Below are positions 18,113 through 27,917 of a stretch of DNA of 64,000 nucleotides, one piece after another (the first letter of the stretch is position 1; the number at the start of each line of letters is the position of its first letter). Position numbers and translations under genes: made by a program. Origin of the DNA: Verrucomicrobiaceae bacterium (lineage in GTDB: Bacteria > Verrucomicrobiota > Verrucomicrobiia > Verrucomicrobiales > Verrucomicrobiaceae). Location: assembly GCA_016795465.1 (NCBI GenBank), contig JAEUHK010000126.1, positions 207,534-271,533 of the forward strand, read 5' to 3'. Under the pieces are notes generated by a model. The model saw only the letters and a list, made by a program, of their open reading frames with translations, did not search any database and was not told the DNA's origin.

Positions 18113-18685
18113 TCAGTGAGTGGAAGAATTGCGAACAGGGCGGGCGGGCACGCCTGCCCAGACCTCGCCCGCGGGGACCGATTTCGTGACGACGGAGCCG
18201 GCGCCGATGACCGCGCCCTCGCCGATGCTCACGCCTTTGAGCACGATGCATCCGGCACCGAGCCACACATTGCGGCCGAGCGTGATCGGAGCGCTGTGCA
18301 GCGGCTGCGCATTCATCGCGCGGGAGGCATCGCGGCCGTGATTGGTATCCACAAAGGTGCAGCCGGAGGCGATGAGACAATCATCACCGACCTCGATGCG
18401 CTCGCGGATGTTGAACTCGCATCCCCGGCCGATGAAGACGCGATCACCAAAGATCATCGAGGGGCCGGGCGTCCAGTAGTGGGAGTAATTGAAGAACACA
18501 TCCGGCTGCACCGTGCAGTCGCGACCGAGCTGGATCTGATGCGGCCAGGTGACCTGCACACGCGGTAGATGCGTGCCGCTTCCAATGCGGGCACCGCGGA
18601 GGCGCAGCGCCAGCTTTCGCAGCGGCTGCACCGGTGATCCGGCGAGCACGAGGCGGCGGCAGGCTTTCTGGAGAAGGGCGGACAT
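18113..18685 (-). CDS. Hexapeptide-repeat acyltransferase
   Basis: The ATG at 18685 gives 190 aa; longer in-frame extensions overlap the upstream gene and look like shadow sequence. The beta-helix shows ARIGSGTHLPRVQV, IQLGRDCTVQPDVFFNY, MIFGDRVFIGRGCEFNI, IEVGDDCLIASGC, ITLGRNVWLGAGCIVLKGV and IGEGAVIGAGSVV. The acyltransferase His region is FVDTNHGRDASR. It ends in the cap VPAGEVWAGVPARPVRN. It probably acetylates a sugar in the repeat unit, like the other two acyltransferases of the unit. Confidence 0.87.
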   Translation of the reverse strand: MSALLQKACRRLVLAGSPVQPLRKLALRLRGARIGSGTHLPRVQVTWPHQIQLGRDCTVQPDVFFNYSHYWTPGPSMIFGDRVFIGRGCEFNIRERIEVGDDCLIASGCTFVDTNHGRDASRAMNAQPLHSAPITLGRNVWLGAGCIVLKGVSIGEGAVIGAGSVVTKSVPAGEVWAGVPARPVRNSSTH

Positions 18686-18704
18686 GATGGATGACGCGGT
18701 GTTT

Positions 18705-19607
18705 TCAGAATCCAAACTTCGGCACGCGGCCTCGGCCGATCTCCCAGAAGGAGCTGCGCGGCGCGGTGGACCATTTTTTGACCCAGCCGGGTGTGTGAAG
18801 GACGACGAGAAGCCATTCACCGGCGAAGCGGAAGGCGGCGCGGAGATTCTCCAACGAGAGCCGTTGATGGCGGAAGCGTGATTGGATCACGCGGAGCACG
18901 TGCCAGGGCAATCGCCACGCCACGGTGAGCGCGGAGGCACCTTGATCGAAGGCGAAGATGACCTTGCCCTCCCATCGCTTGGCGAGCTTCGCAGCTCCAG
19001 GAATCGGACGCAGCGGATGCACGACCATGGCGCTAGGCTCGAAGGTCATCTGATAACCGGCGCGGGAGAGTCGGGCGCTGAAATCGGTGTCCTCGGCATA
19101 CACGCCGCCCGCGTAGCGATGATCGAAGCCATCCATGGCGTGGAAAATGTCCGCACGGATGGCGAAGTTGCACGAGCAGGTGAGATGACCGTGAAAGCGA
19201 AGCGTCTCCGGTGCCTCCCAAAGCAGCGAAGGTGGCGTGGGATCACGTCGTGTGGAGCCTTCGATGATGCCGCAGGTCCTCGGAGCCTCACGAATGCCCA
19301 CAAGATAGGCAGCGAGGTATTTCGCCGTCGGCTGGCAATCATCATCGAGGAAGATCAACCATTCGCCGGAGGCCGTTTTCGCCGCGGCATTGCGATTTGA
19401 TGCCGGACCGCGACGAGGTCCGCGAAGCCATTTCGCCATCGGAAGCACCTGCGCGATGATTTCACATGCCTGCCCATCTTTGCCGTCATCGGTGACGATG
19501 AGCTCCACGCTGCCATCGGCCGGCAGTTGCGGCGCGAGCAGCTCCAGGCAGCGGCGCAGATCCGCCGGGCGGTTGCAGGTGGGGATGATGAGCGTGGCGA
19601 GCGGCAT
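18705..19607 (-). CDS. GT2-family glycosyltransferase
   Basis: The product is 300 aa, starting MPLATLIIPTCNRPADLRRC. The donor/metal motif is EWLIFLDDDCQPTAKYL (about 82-98), and the acceptor-side motif GGVYAEDTDFSARLSRAG contains the ED pair near 172. The N-terminal third has the usual VTDDGKDGQA UDP-binding aspartates. The gene lies 7 nt after the preceding GT4 gene. Sugar specificity cannot be read from sequence. Confidence 0.89.
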   Translation of the reverse strand: MPLATLIIPTCNRPADLRRCLELLAPQLPADGSVELIVTDDGKDGQACEIIAQVLPMAKWLRGPRRGPASNRNAAAKTASGEWLIFLDDDCQPTAKYLAAYLVGIREAPRTCGIIEGSTRRDPTPPSLLWEAPETLRFHGHLTCSCNFAIRADIFHAMDGFDHRYAGGVYAEDTDFSARLSRAGYQMTFEPSAMVVHPLRPIPGAAKLAKRWEGKVIFAFDQGASALTVAWRLPWHVLRVIQSRFRHQRLSLENLRAAFRFAGEWLLVVLHTPGWVKKWSTAPRSSFWEIGRGRVPKFGF

Positions 19608-19614
19608 GGCGTGT

Positions 19615-20775
19615 TCAGTTTGGAAGTTGCGCTCCCCAGGCCTTCAGATGCGTGCCGACCATCTGCTCGGCGGTGAAGTGCGTGAGCTGATGACGCAGTC
19701 CGGCGAGCCCGAGACGGAGGCGATGCTCCGGATCGGTCAAAAGACGCAGCAGGCTCTCCGCGAGCTTTTTGGGCTCCTGCTCGGCCCACATGCCGGTGAC
19801 GTTGTTTTCGACCAATTCGCGACTGGCAGGCGCGGTGCCGCAGACGACCGGTTTGCCATAAGACCAGGCTTCGACATACACGATGCCGAAGGATTCATGC
19901 GCGGAGGGAAGGCAGAAGGCATCGCACGCGGCATACGCATCGGCCTTTTCCTGCTCGGTGGGGCATCCGAGGTCACGCAGGCTCTCCGGCGAGATGCGGG
20001 AAAGACGCGCCTCATCGGCATCACCGGGGCCTGCGAGCAGCAAAACGGCCTCCGGGCACTCACGCAACACGAGCGGCCAAGCATCGAGCAAAGCGGGATA
20101 ACCTTTCCCGGCATCGCGACGGCCCAAAAAGAACACGACGGGCCGGTCATCGAGTTCCAACCACTCACGAATGCGGGCCGCGTTGCCATTGCTGCGGCAC
20201 ATCGGCGGCAAACCACAGCGCACGAGTTTTTCCTCCGGCACGCCGCGGCTGAGCAGATGCGCACGTTCATACTCGGACTGGCAGAAGACGGCATCGGCCT
20301 TCGAATACAAACGCACGTCGAAAGCATCATCGCCCCAGGATTGCGGATGCACGGCGGGCCACACGGTGAAGGGCACCTTTGCCTCGCGAGCCTCACGCCA
20401 CAGCGGATAGCCGATGATGTCCCAACCGGTGCCGACGAAGTGAAGCACATCGACTTCGCGAATGGCGGCATTCCACGCGTCGTGATGATTCATCACGCGG
20501 CTCAAGGTATCCGCAAAGGGAAGCAAACGAGCCCGCGAGGCGAGATGGCTGACCCAGCGATGCTGCTTTCTCCAGGTGGCCTGTGGCATGAGCTCGGCAG
20601 CGGGCCATTGCAGGCTGCTGGTGGTATCGGCATCGCCGGTCTGCACATGCTGGACGCTGAGAAACTGGCCATTGATGCGGAAGCGGCTCTGCAAGCTGGA
20701 GGCCAGCTCGCGTTGATACGCGGCGAGGCCGCCGACGGAGGCGGGATGAATGCGGGAGGCGATGGCGACTTTCAT
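19615..20775 (-). CDS. GT4-family glycosyltransferase
   Basis: The product is 386 aa with the glycine-rich loop SVGGLAAYQREL (about residues 13-24). FLGRRDAGKGYPALLDAW is the linker/phosphate loop and ESFGIVYVEAWSYGKPVVCG holds both donor-site Glu. VDVLHFVGTGWDIIGYPLW is a typical N-terminal domain core. It is the first transferase of the unit in transcription order, 25 nt after the methyltransferase, so it may add the second sugar to the primed lipid; this order is only a guess. Confidence 0.89.
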   Translation of the reverse strand: MKVAIASRIHPASVGGLAAYQRELASSLQSRFRINGQFLSVQHVQTGDADTTSSLQWPAAELMPQATWRKQHRWVSHLASRARLLPFADTLSRVMNHHDAWNAAIREVDVLHFVGTGWDIIGYPLWREAREAKVPFTVWPAVHPQSWGDDAFDVRLYSKADAVFCQSEYERAHLLSRGVPEEKLVRCGLPPMCRSNGNAARIREWLELDDRPVVFFLGRRDAGKGYPALLDAWPLVLRECPEAVLLLAGPGDADEARLSRISPESLRDLGCPTEQEKADAYAACDAFCLPSAHESFGIVYVEAWSYGKPVVCGTAPASRELVENNVTGMWAEQEPKKLAESLLRLLTDPEHRLRLGLAGLRHQLTHFTAEQMVGTHLKAWGAQLPN

Positions 20776-20800
20776 GTTCGCGAAGGCGGTGAAGGGTTTC

Positions 20801-21643
20801 TCAATTGCAGACGGGCAGGGCAGCGCGATGACGCTGCATCTGGCCGAGGTGCATGCGCAGCGGCTCCCAGTGGAAGCTCACATCACCGGGACGGGCGAAG
20901 TGCTCGCCAAGCAGGTCATGGCGGACGAAGAAGGCATCCGTGCCGGAGAGCTCACAGCCGACGAGCGAGTAGCCACCCATCTCCGCCGCGGCGCTGAAGG
21001 TGCCGAGCGTGGCTCCGAAGAAGGTAGATCCATCCCACACGGCGGACGCATCGTAAGGCGCGGCCCAGTCGAGCTCGGCAGGAAGCAGGCCGTTGTATTC
21101 CACGCAGATCACGCGAGGGCGCAGTGAGAGCAGCTTGGTGAAGACGTGGTAGGTGTTGTAGTCGATGTCGATGCTCAGCAGGTCGAGGTTTTCACCGGAC
21201 TGGCGTGACTGGAGCAGCTCACGGATGTTTTCGCGGTTCACGAACTCGCGGCAGATCTTCAAGCGACCGGTGCCGAGCAGCGCCTGCACGCTCACCGGCA
21301 GTTGATCATCGGGTGACAGCCCTGCATCGACCCACAGGCCGGACCAGCCCTGGATGAGCAGCATGTTCGAGTTGTTCTCCTGCGGCGCGGTGCCGATCTC
21401 GACAAAGCGTTTTCCACCTTCACCGATGCGGCGGAAGATCTCCGCGAGCATGCCGTCCTGGCCGTATTGCGAGAAGAACTTCTGCCGGAAGGGCATGAGG
21501 GACTTTGGCTCAGTGTAGCGTGGATTTTGCAGGAGCTGCGTTTCGAGCAGTTCGCACAAAAGACTGGCGGAGCGTGCGGTGGCGATGCCGCTGAGGTCGA
21601 TGTTGGCCTTGGTCTGGCCGAGTTTGGTGAGCACTTGTTTCAT
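20801..21643 (-). CDS. FkbM-like SAM-dependent methyltransferase
   Basis: The product is 280 aa. The motif KFFSQYGQDGMLAEIFRRIG (about 55-74) followed by FVEIGTAPQENNSNMLLI is the SAM-binding signature seen in FkbM-like methyltransferases of polysaccharide loci. LLSIDIDYNTYHVFTKLL (about 154-171) fits the next Rossmann strand with the acidic residue. The family often makes O-methyl sugars. It lies between the flippase (15 nt before) and the first GT4 (25 nt after). Confidence 0.72.
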   Translation of the reverse strand: MKQVLTKLGQTKANIDLSGIATARSASLLCELLETQLLQNPRYTEPKSLMPFRQKFFSQYGQDGMLAEIFRRIGEGGKRFVEIGTAPQENNSNMLLIQGWSGLWVDAGLSPDDQLPVSVQALLGTGRLKICREFVNRENIRELLQSRQSGENLDLLSIDIDYNTYHVFTKLLSLRPRVICVEYNGLLPAELDWAAPYDASAVWDGSTFFGATLGTFSAAAEMGGYSLVGCELSGTDAFFVRHDLLGEHFARPGDVSFHWEPLRMHLGQMQRHRAALPVCN

Positions 21644-21658
21644 GGGTGTGGTTTGATG

Positions 21659-22981
21659 TCAGAGCGTGGCACGGCCACGCCAGCCGTTGATGAGGAGAAA
21701 GGTGTTCAGCGCCGCATTGCCGAGTGATCCGGCCCACATCAGGCCGATGGCACCGGTGACGCTGGTGAGATCGAGGAAGCACGCGGCGACCGCCTGGCTG
21801 CCAAAGACCATCAGCGGCCTGATCCACGAGTGACGCACCCAGCCGCGTGACTGGATCGGCGTGCTCACGATGGTCGTCATGAAGGCGAAGACCTGGAAAG
21901 CGAGGAAGAGGACCAGTTCAAACTCAAGGCCGCGATACGCCGGGCCGATGAGCCACAGCAACTCCGAGCGGAAGAACCATCCACCTGCGAGTGCTGCGAG
22001 GCCAAAGGCCGCGCCGAGCAGACTGGAACTGATCCACATCTTCCACAGGCGGCGCATGTTCTTCTCCTCGGACATGCGCGGCACGAGGATGCCGGAGACA
22101 ATGCCGATGGGCACTTGCAAGATGAGCGCCACGCGACCGATGGCCCCCAGATCGGCCACTTGATCCATGTGACCAAACCACGCGACGATGAACGCGGCGA
22201 TTTGCGCCTCAAACAGGTAGGTCAAATTGGTCGGCAGGCCCACGAAGAAGTGCTTTCGAAGCTTGGCGGTGATTTCAGGATCAGCTTTCTGAGTGTAGTC
22301 CGCATGCTCGCGGGCTCGTGGTGCCAGCCAGAGCATCAGCGTGGGCAGTGGAGCCAGCACGGTGACGATCATGACGGAGGTGGCGCTGGCAAAGGCGAAG
22401 TAAACGAGTGCCACGACGAGCACCAGGCGGAGCAGCGACTGCATCAGCACCTCGATTTGCGAGTCGTTGTAGCGTCGCGCGAGGCTCAGCGGTGTGGCCA
22501 TCATCTGCGAGGCGATGCTGGTGATGGTGGAAATCAATGCCGCGAGTGTCAGCAGCGCATTCTGCCATGGCGGGCACTGGCTGTGATGCAGCAGATGCGC
22601 AAAGACCGGCAGCACGGTGAGTGCGCCAAAGGCCAGCAGCAGGGCGCGAAACCTCGCGGCGGAGGCGAGCACCACGCCCATGCGTTCACGATCTCCCGCA
22701 GCCTCGCCCGCGATGGGCATCATGCCGGTGGCGATGCCGGTGACGGTGAACATGCCCAGTGCTCCGACGAGGTTTTGTGCCAGCGAATACCAGGCGTAAT
22801 CCGTTTTGGCCAGCGAACGCACCACGATGAAGGCGGCGAGCATCTGCACGACTCGGCCGAGGATGTTCAGCGAGGCATACGAGGCCAGTTTGAGGCTCCA
22901 GCGCCGCATGCGTGCTCCACTCACGCTCCACCGCGAAAACAGCGGCGCAGGCGCGGAAAGGGCTTCGGCGGCAGAAGGCAT
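21659..22981 (-). CDS. Polysaccharide flippase (Wzx/MATE-like)
   Basis: Start at the ATG at 22981 gives 440 aa with about twelve to fourteen hydrophobic segments. The N-terminus has SLKLASYASLNILGRVVQML and VVRSLAKTDYAWYSLAQNLVGA, the typical Wzx start. It should flip the lipid-linked repeat unit across the inner membrane. The longer frame before this ATG overlaps the manA end and was rejected. It lies 20 nt after manA. No Wzz/Wzc or Wza gene is in the window. Confidence 0.85.
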   Translation of the reverse strand: MPSAAEALSAPAPLFSRWSVSGARMRRWSLKLASYASLNILGRVVQMLAAFIVVRSLAKTDYAWYSLAQNLVGALGMFTVTGIATGMMPIAGEAAGDRERMGVVLASAARFRALLLAFGALTVLPVFAHLLHHSQCPPWQNALLTLAALISTITSIASQMMATPLSLARRYNDSQIEVLMQSLLRLVLVVALVYFAFASATSVMIVTVLAPLPTLMLWLAPRAREHADYTQKADPEITAKLRKHFFVGLPTNLTYLFEAQIAAFIVAWFGHMDQVADLGAIGRVALILQVPIGIVSGILVPRMSEEKNMRRLWKMWISSSLLGAAFGLAALAGGWFFRSELLWLIGPAYRGLEFELVLFLAFQVFAFMTTIVSTPIQSRGWVRHSWIRPLMVFGSQAVAACFLDLTSVTGAIGLMWAGSLGNAALNTFLLINGWRGRATL

Positions 22982-23001
22982 GCTCGTGAAGGTTTCGGGG
23001 T

Positions 23002-24030
23002 TCACTCGGTCGGAATGCGAATTTCGAGCCACTTGACCTGATAGACGCCTTTGGGTCGCACGAGGCGCTCGGTGTCATCGAGCGAGGCGGGGATCATGAG
23101 AAAGTCACCGGGCCGTGCATCGAGGCCCGCCATCTCCGCGTGACCGCGCACGAGCACGATGACGAGATGCTCGCCATATTCGCCGAGCTGGCGTGTTTCG
23201 TTGATTTGCGCCGTGCGCACGAGCACCTCGAAGAACGGGCACTTGGCGATGACGCCGTTGTCAAAGGCCGGACGCGGCTCGGGCTCGATGTCGCGGTAGT
23301 CGATGCAGTCGAGACCGACATCGAGATGCAGCTCGCGGGCTTTGCCATCCGCATCGACGCGGTTCCAATCGAAGACGCGGTAGGTGGTGTCGCTGTTCTG
23401 CTGGATCTCGAAGACGATCATGCCGGCGCCGAGCGCATGCACGCGGCCGCTGGGCACGAACATCGACTCGCCCTGCTGCATCTGGATGCTGTGAAGCATC
23501 TCGGCGCAGGTGCCGTTCTCCGCTGCTTTGACGAAGGCATCCTCCGTGACGCCCTTTTTCAAACCGGCGTAAACTTTTGAGCCCGGCTCCGTGGCGGCGA
23601 CATACCACACCTCGGTCTTCGGCTCGCCGCCGAAGAGCACGGCGAGCTTGGGCGGTGGATGTACCTGCACGGAGAGGTCCTCGCAGGCATCGAGGATCTT
23701 CATCAGCAGCGGATAGCGGCGTGAAGGATGCGCCATCAAAGCGGGGCCGAAGACCTCGCGGCGATGATTGCGCCAAAGGTCATGCAGCGTGAGGCCGGCG
23801 TAGTCGCCCTCGACCACGCGGCTCTCGCAATCGGTGCGATCACAGATTTCCCAGGACTCGCCGTAAGCCGTGGTGGCATCCGGCAGGCGACGATGCATGA
23901 GCGTTTCGAGCCGGCGACCACCCCACAGGCGGGGCTGGTAGCGCGGCTCGAAACGCAGGGCCGTGCGAGGCACGGTGTAGAGCCAGGATTCCGCTTCAGA
24001 TTGAGGATCAAAAGCAAGGGATGAGTTCAT
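23002..24030 (-). CDS. manA: Mannose-6-phosphate isomerase, class I
   Basis: The product is 342 aa. Interconverts fructose-6-P and mannose-6-P for GDP-mannose synthesis. Zinc-site motifs are visible: LSVQVHPPP (about 119-127), KTEVWYVAATEPGS with the metal-binding Glu, and VPSGRVHALGAGMIVFEIQQNSD around 192-215, the signature of type I isomerases. The substrate-binding Arg is in TYRVFDWNR. The gene is followed 20 nt later by the flippase and preceded by manC with a 35-nt gap. Since ManC here lacks its own isomerase domain, this separate enzyme completes the pair. Confidence 0.93.
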   Translation of the reverse strand: MNSSLAFDPQSEAESWLYTVPRTALRFEPRYQPRLWGGRRLETLMHRRLPDATTAYGESWEICDRTDCESRVVEGDYAGLTLHDLWRNHRREVFGPALMAHPSRRYPLLMKILDACEDLSVQVHPPPKLAVLFGGEPKTEVWYVAATEPGSKVYAGLKKGVTEDAFVKAAENGTCAEMLHSIQMQQGESMFVPSGRVHALGAGMIVFEIQQNSDTTYRVFDWNRVDADGKARELHLDVGLDCIDYRDIEPEPRPAFDNGVIAKCPFFEVLVRTAQINETRQLGEYGEHLVIVLVRGHAEMAGLDARPGDFLMIPASLDDTERLVRPKGVYQVKWLEIRIPTE

Positions 24031-24065
24031 GGCTTGGTTTCGGGGGGTAAAAGGGTTGAGGTGAA

Positions 24066-25118
24066 TCAGCGAAGCGTGGCGGGAAGGGCATCGACGAGAC
24101 CGCGGAGCTGCTCGGCGCGGTCTTTGGAGGCCACGAGCACGGCGTCATCGGTGACGACGATGATCAAATCGGTGACGCCCAGCAGGGCGATGTGCTGCGG
24201 CGTCTGGCCGACGATCACATTGCTCTGTGCCCGTGCGGTGACCTTCGGCGTGCTGGAGCGGTTTCCTTGATGATCGACGGGCAGATACTCGGCGTAGGTG
24301 TTCCACGAGCCGACGTCATCCCAGTCGAACAAGGCCTCGATGTTCAGCACCCGCAGGGCGTTTTCCATGACGACATAGTCGAAGGACTTCTTTGGCAGCG
24401 TGGTGAAGCCTTCGAGCACATCCGCACGCTGCGCGGCTCCGCAGATGAAGCTGGCAAACTCAGGTGCCTGCCTCTCAAACTCACCGGTCAAGGTGGGCAC
24501 GGAGACGACGAACATGCCCGCATTCCAGCAGAAGGTGCCCGCATCGAGAAAGGTCTGCGCCACTTCACGAGTGGGCTTTTCGCAAAAACGCTTCACGGCA
24601 TACACCACGGGCTCCGTGTCACCTGGCAGAGCCTCGCCACGCTCGATGTAGCCATACGAGGGGCTCGGCCAGGTCGGCTTGATGCCGATGGTGACGATGG
24701 CGGTCTCGCTCGACGCGGTCTGCCAGGCTTTGAGCAGCACTTTTTGAAAGCCGCCGACATTCACGATGACATGATCGGAAGGCAAAACGGCGATGACAGC
24801 CTGCGGATCACGCGCCGCGATGACCGCGGCACCGAGGGCGATTGCCGCAGCGGTGTCCCGCTTCTCCGGCTCCGCGATGATGTTGGCCTCGGGAAGGGCA
24901 GGAAGTAGTGAACGGACGCCGGGAGCCTGCTGCTGGTTCGTGAGCACGATGATGCGCTCCGGTGGCACAAGGCCGTCGAGACGCTTCACCGCCTCTTCGA
25001 GCAGGCTTTGACCACCAAACAAGGGCAGCACCTGCTTCGGACGATGATCGCGGCTGAGAGGCCAGAAGCGCTGACCGCTGCCGCCGGCGAGGACGAGCAC
25101 ATAACGATGGGATTCCAT
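24066..25118 (-). CDS. manC: Mannose-1-phosphate guanylyltransferase (GDP-mannose pyrophosphorylase)
   Basis: The ATG at 25118 gives 350 aa, the size of the single-domain enzyme without the C-terminal isomerase domain. The N-terminal nucleotidyltransferase loop is LAGGSGQRFWPLSRDHRPKQ (about 10-29). VLPSDHVI (about 115) and YGYIERG are usual substrate-site positions. FCEKPTREVAQ and FCWNAGMFVVSVPTLTGEF are the sugar-site blocks of ManC/RfbM. It makes GDP-mannose from GTP and mannose-1-P. No phosphomannomutase gene is nearby. Confidence 0.93.
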   Translation of the reverse strand: MESHRYVLVLAGGSGQRFWPLSRDHRPKQVLPLFGGQSLLEEAVKRLDGLVPPERIIVLTNQQQAPGVRSLLPALPEANIIAEPEKRDTAAAIALGAAVIAARDPQAVIAVLPSDHVIVNVGGFQKVLLKAWQTASSETAIVTIGIKPTWPSPSYGYIERGEALPGDTEPVVYAVKRFCEKPTREVAQTFLDAGTFCWNAGMFVVSVPTLTGEFERQAPEFASFICGAAQRADVLEGFTTLPKKSFDYVVMENALRVLNIEALFDWDDVGSWNTYAEYLPVDHQGNRSSTPKVTARAQSNVIVGQTPQHIALLGVTDLIIVVTDDAVLVASKDRAEQLRGLVDALPATLR

Positions 25119-25144
25119 GATCGGGAGTGGTGGAAGGTTTCGCC

Positions 25145-26539
25145 TCAAGCGGTCCACGAGCTGTGGCTGGTGCTCGGTGATGGATCTTTGCCGATGGCAC
25201 GCACGCGGAAGCCGGTCTGGCGCAGCAGCTCGTGATCGAGCACGTTGCGGCCATCGAAGAGCCACGCGGGCTTCATCATGCGGGCATGCACGGCTGTGAA
25301 ATCGACCTCGCGGAACTCATCCCACTCGGTGAGCACGAGGACCGCGTGCGATTGATCCGCAGCAGCCTCGGCGCTGGTGCAAATCTCGACCGAAGTATCG
25401 TTTGGCGGCAGTCCGAGATCAGCACGGATTTGTGCGGCGCTGACTTTGGGATCGTAAATCGCGAGCTTTGCACGTTCGGCGAGCAATTGACGGCACACGC
25501 CGATGGCGGGGGACTCGCGGGTGTCGTTCGTGTCCTTCTTGAAGGCGAAACCCCAGATGCCGATGCGTTTGCCGCAGACGGTGTTGAAGAGTGCTTTCAG
25601 CACTTGCGAGGTGAAACGGCGCTTTTGCCACTCGTTCATCTGGATGACCTGCTCCCAATATGCGGAGACTTCGGGAAGGCCGAAATGCCCGCAGAGGTAG
25701 GTGAGATTCAGCACGTCTTTTTGGAAACAAGAGCCACCGAAGCCCACGGAGGCCTTGAGGAACTTCGAGCCGATGCGCGAGTCCGTGCCGATGGCGCGGG
25801 CGACTTCATCGACGTCCGCTCCCGTGGCTTCGCAGAGGGCGGAGATGCTGTTGATGGAGGAGATGCGCTGCGCGAGGAAGGCATTCGCTACGAGCTTTGA
25901 GAGCTCGGAAGACCACAGATTGGTGGTGATGATGCGCTCACGCGGCACCCAGGTGGCATACACACCGGCAAGCGTCTCGACGGCGCGATGGCCTTCGTCA
26001 TTGGCTTCGCCACCGATGAGGATGCGGTCGGGCGACGAGAGATCTCGGATGGCGGTGCCTTCGGCGAGGAACTCGGGATTGGACAGCACCTGATGGTTCA
26101 AGCCCATGCCGTTGTTCTTCAAAATGGTCTGGATGACCTCGGCGGTGCGCACCGGGATGGTGCTTTTCTCCACGATGATCTTCGGTCGGTCGGCTGTCTC
26201 CGCGATGGTGCGTGCCACAGCCTCCACATGCCGCAGATCGGCGGCTCGGTCGGCGCCGATGCCGTAGGTCTTCGTGGGTGTGTTCACACTGACGAACACG
26301 ATGTCTGACTCATGAATGGCCTGGCGGACCTCCGTGGAGAAGAAGAGATTTTTGCCGCGGGCCTGGCTCACGATGTCATCGAGGCCGGGTTCATACACGG
26401 GGAGGTCTTTGGAGTTCCAGGCGGCGATGCGCTCGGAATTGAGGTCCACCACGTCCACGCGGACGTGCGGGCATTTCGCGGCGATCATCGCCATGGTAGG
26501 TCCGCCGACGTAGCCGGCGCCGATGCAACAGATGCGCAT
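25145..26539 (-). CDS. ugd: UDP-glucose 6-dehydrogenase, animal/plant-like type
   Basis: Start at the ATG at 26539 gives 464 aa. NAD-binding fold MRICCIGAGYVGGPTMAMIA; catalytic Cys271 in GFGGSCFQKD; Lys215 in SELSKLVANAFLAQRISSIN. It oxidises UDP-glucose to UDP-glucuronate with two NAD. Blocks such as AWNSKDLPVYEPGLDD, RGKNLFFSTE, SVNTPTKTYGIGADRAADL and SNPEFLAEGTAIRDL are very close to those of animal and plant UGDH, closer than to the short E. coli Ugd. UXS, the next enzyme of the pathway, is encoded just upstream (25-nt gap). Confidence 0.95.
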   Translation of the reverse strand: MRICCIGAGYVGGPTMAMIAAKCPHVRVDVVDLNSERIAAWNSKDLPVYEPGLDDIVSQARGKNLFFSTEVRQAIHESDIVFVSVNTPTKTYGIGADRAADLRHVEAVARTIAETADRPKIIVEKSTIPVRTAEVIQTILKNNGMGLNHQVLSNPEFLAEGTAIRDLSSPDRILIGGEANDEGHRAVETLAGVYATWVPRERIITTNLWSSELSKLVANAFLAQRISSINSISALCEATGADVDEVARAIGTDSRIGSKFLKASVGFGGSCFQKDVLNLTYLCGHFGLPEVSAYWEQVIQMNEWQKRRFTSQVLKALFNTVCGKRIGIWGFAFKKDTNDTRESPAIGVCRQLLAERAKLAIYDPKVSAAQIRADLGLPPNDTSVEICTSAEAAADQSHAVLVLTEWDEFREVDFTAVHARMMKPAWLFDGRNVLDHELLRQTGFRVRAIGKDPSPSTSHSSWTA

Positions 26540-26564
26540 AGTATTTGGGAGTTTGGGGTGGGAG

Positions 26565-27554
<990 letters not shown>

Positions 27555-27917
27555 AAGAGGTTTAGGATGGGATGAGGAAAATGCCGCGGTGCTTTAGCGT
27601 GATCCCAAGATTGAGAAGGCGGCGGCAGGGCTCCGAGTGGCGTTCAAGTGGTGAGTTGAATTTCCAGAGTGGTTTGATGGATTCATATCGGAGCACATGA
27701 GTTGTGGATGTTTGAACATCCCATCCGGGCAAGCTGCCGCCATCGGTGAAGGCCGGGGGCCTCAGCCTGCGCGAATTGGAATTGAAGAACTGTCCTACCT
27801 GCTCGGAGGAACTCCACGCCCCTTGGTCTTAGATGCGGCTAAGCCTTGCCTTACGATGGGATAGGCCGTGGATTCATTGAAGGCTTTTGAGGATGGTGGA
27901 GCTTGACGTCGCTCACC
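27555..27917. other. Divergent intergenic region between the polysaccharide unit and the second ligase gene
   Basis: About 360 nt without a supportable gene. It must contain the start signal of the leftward 22-gene unit, and probably one for the rightward genes. I recognise no clear -35/-10 pair. A small inverted repeat AGGCC-GGG-GGCCT lies at about 27756-27768. Base composition is lower in GC than the flanking cluster by eye. No RNA gene was recognised. Confidence 0.4.
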
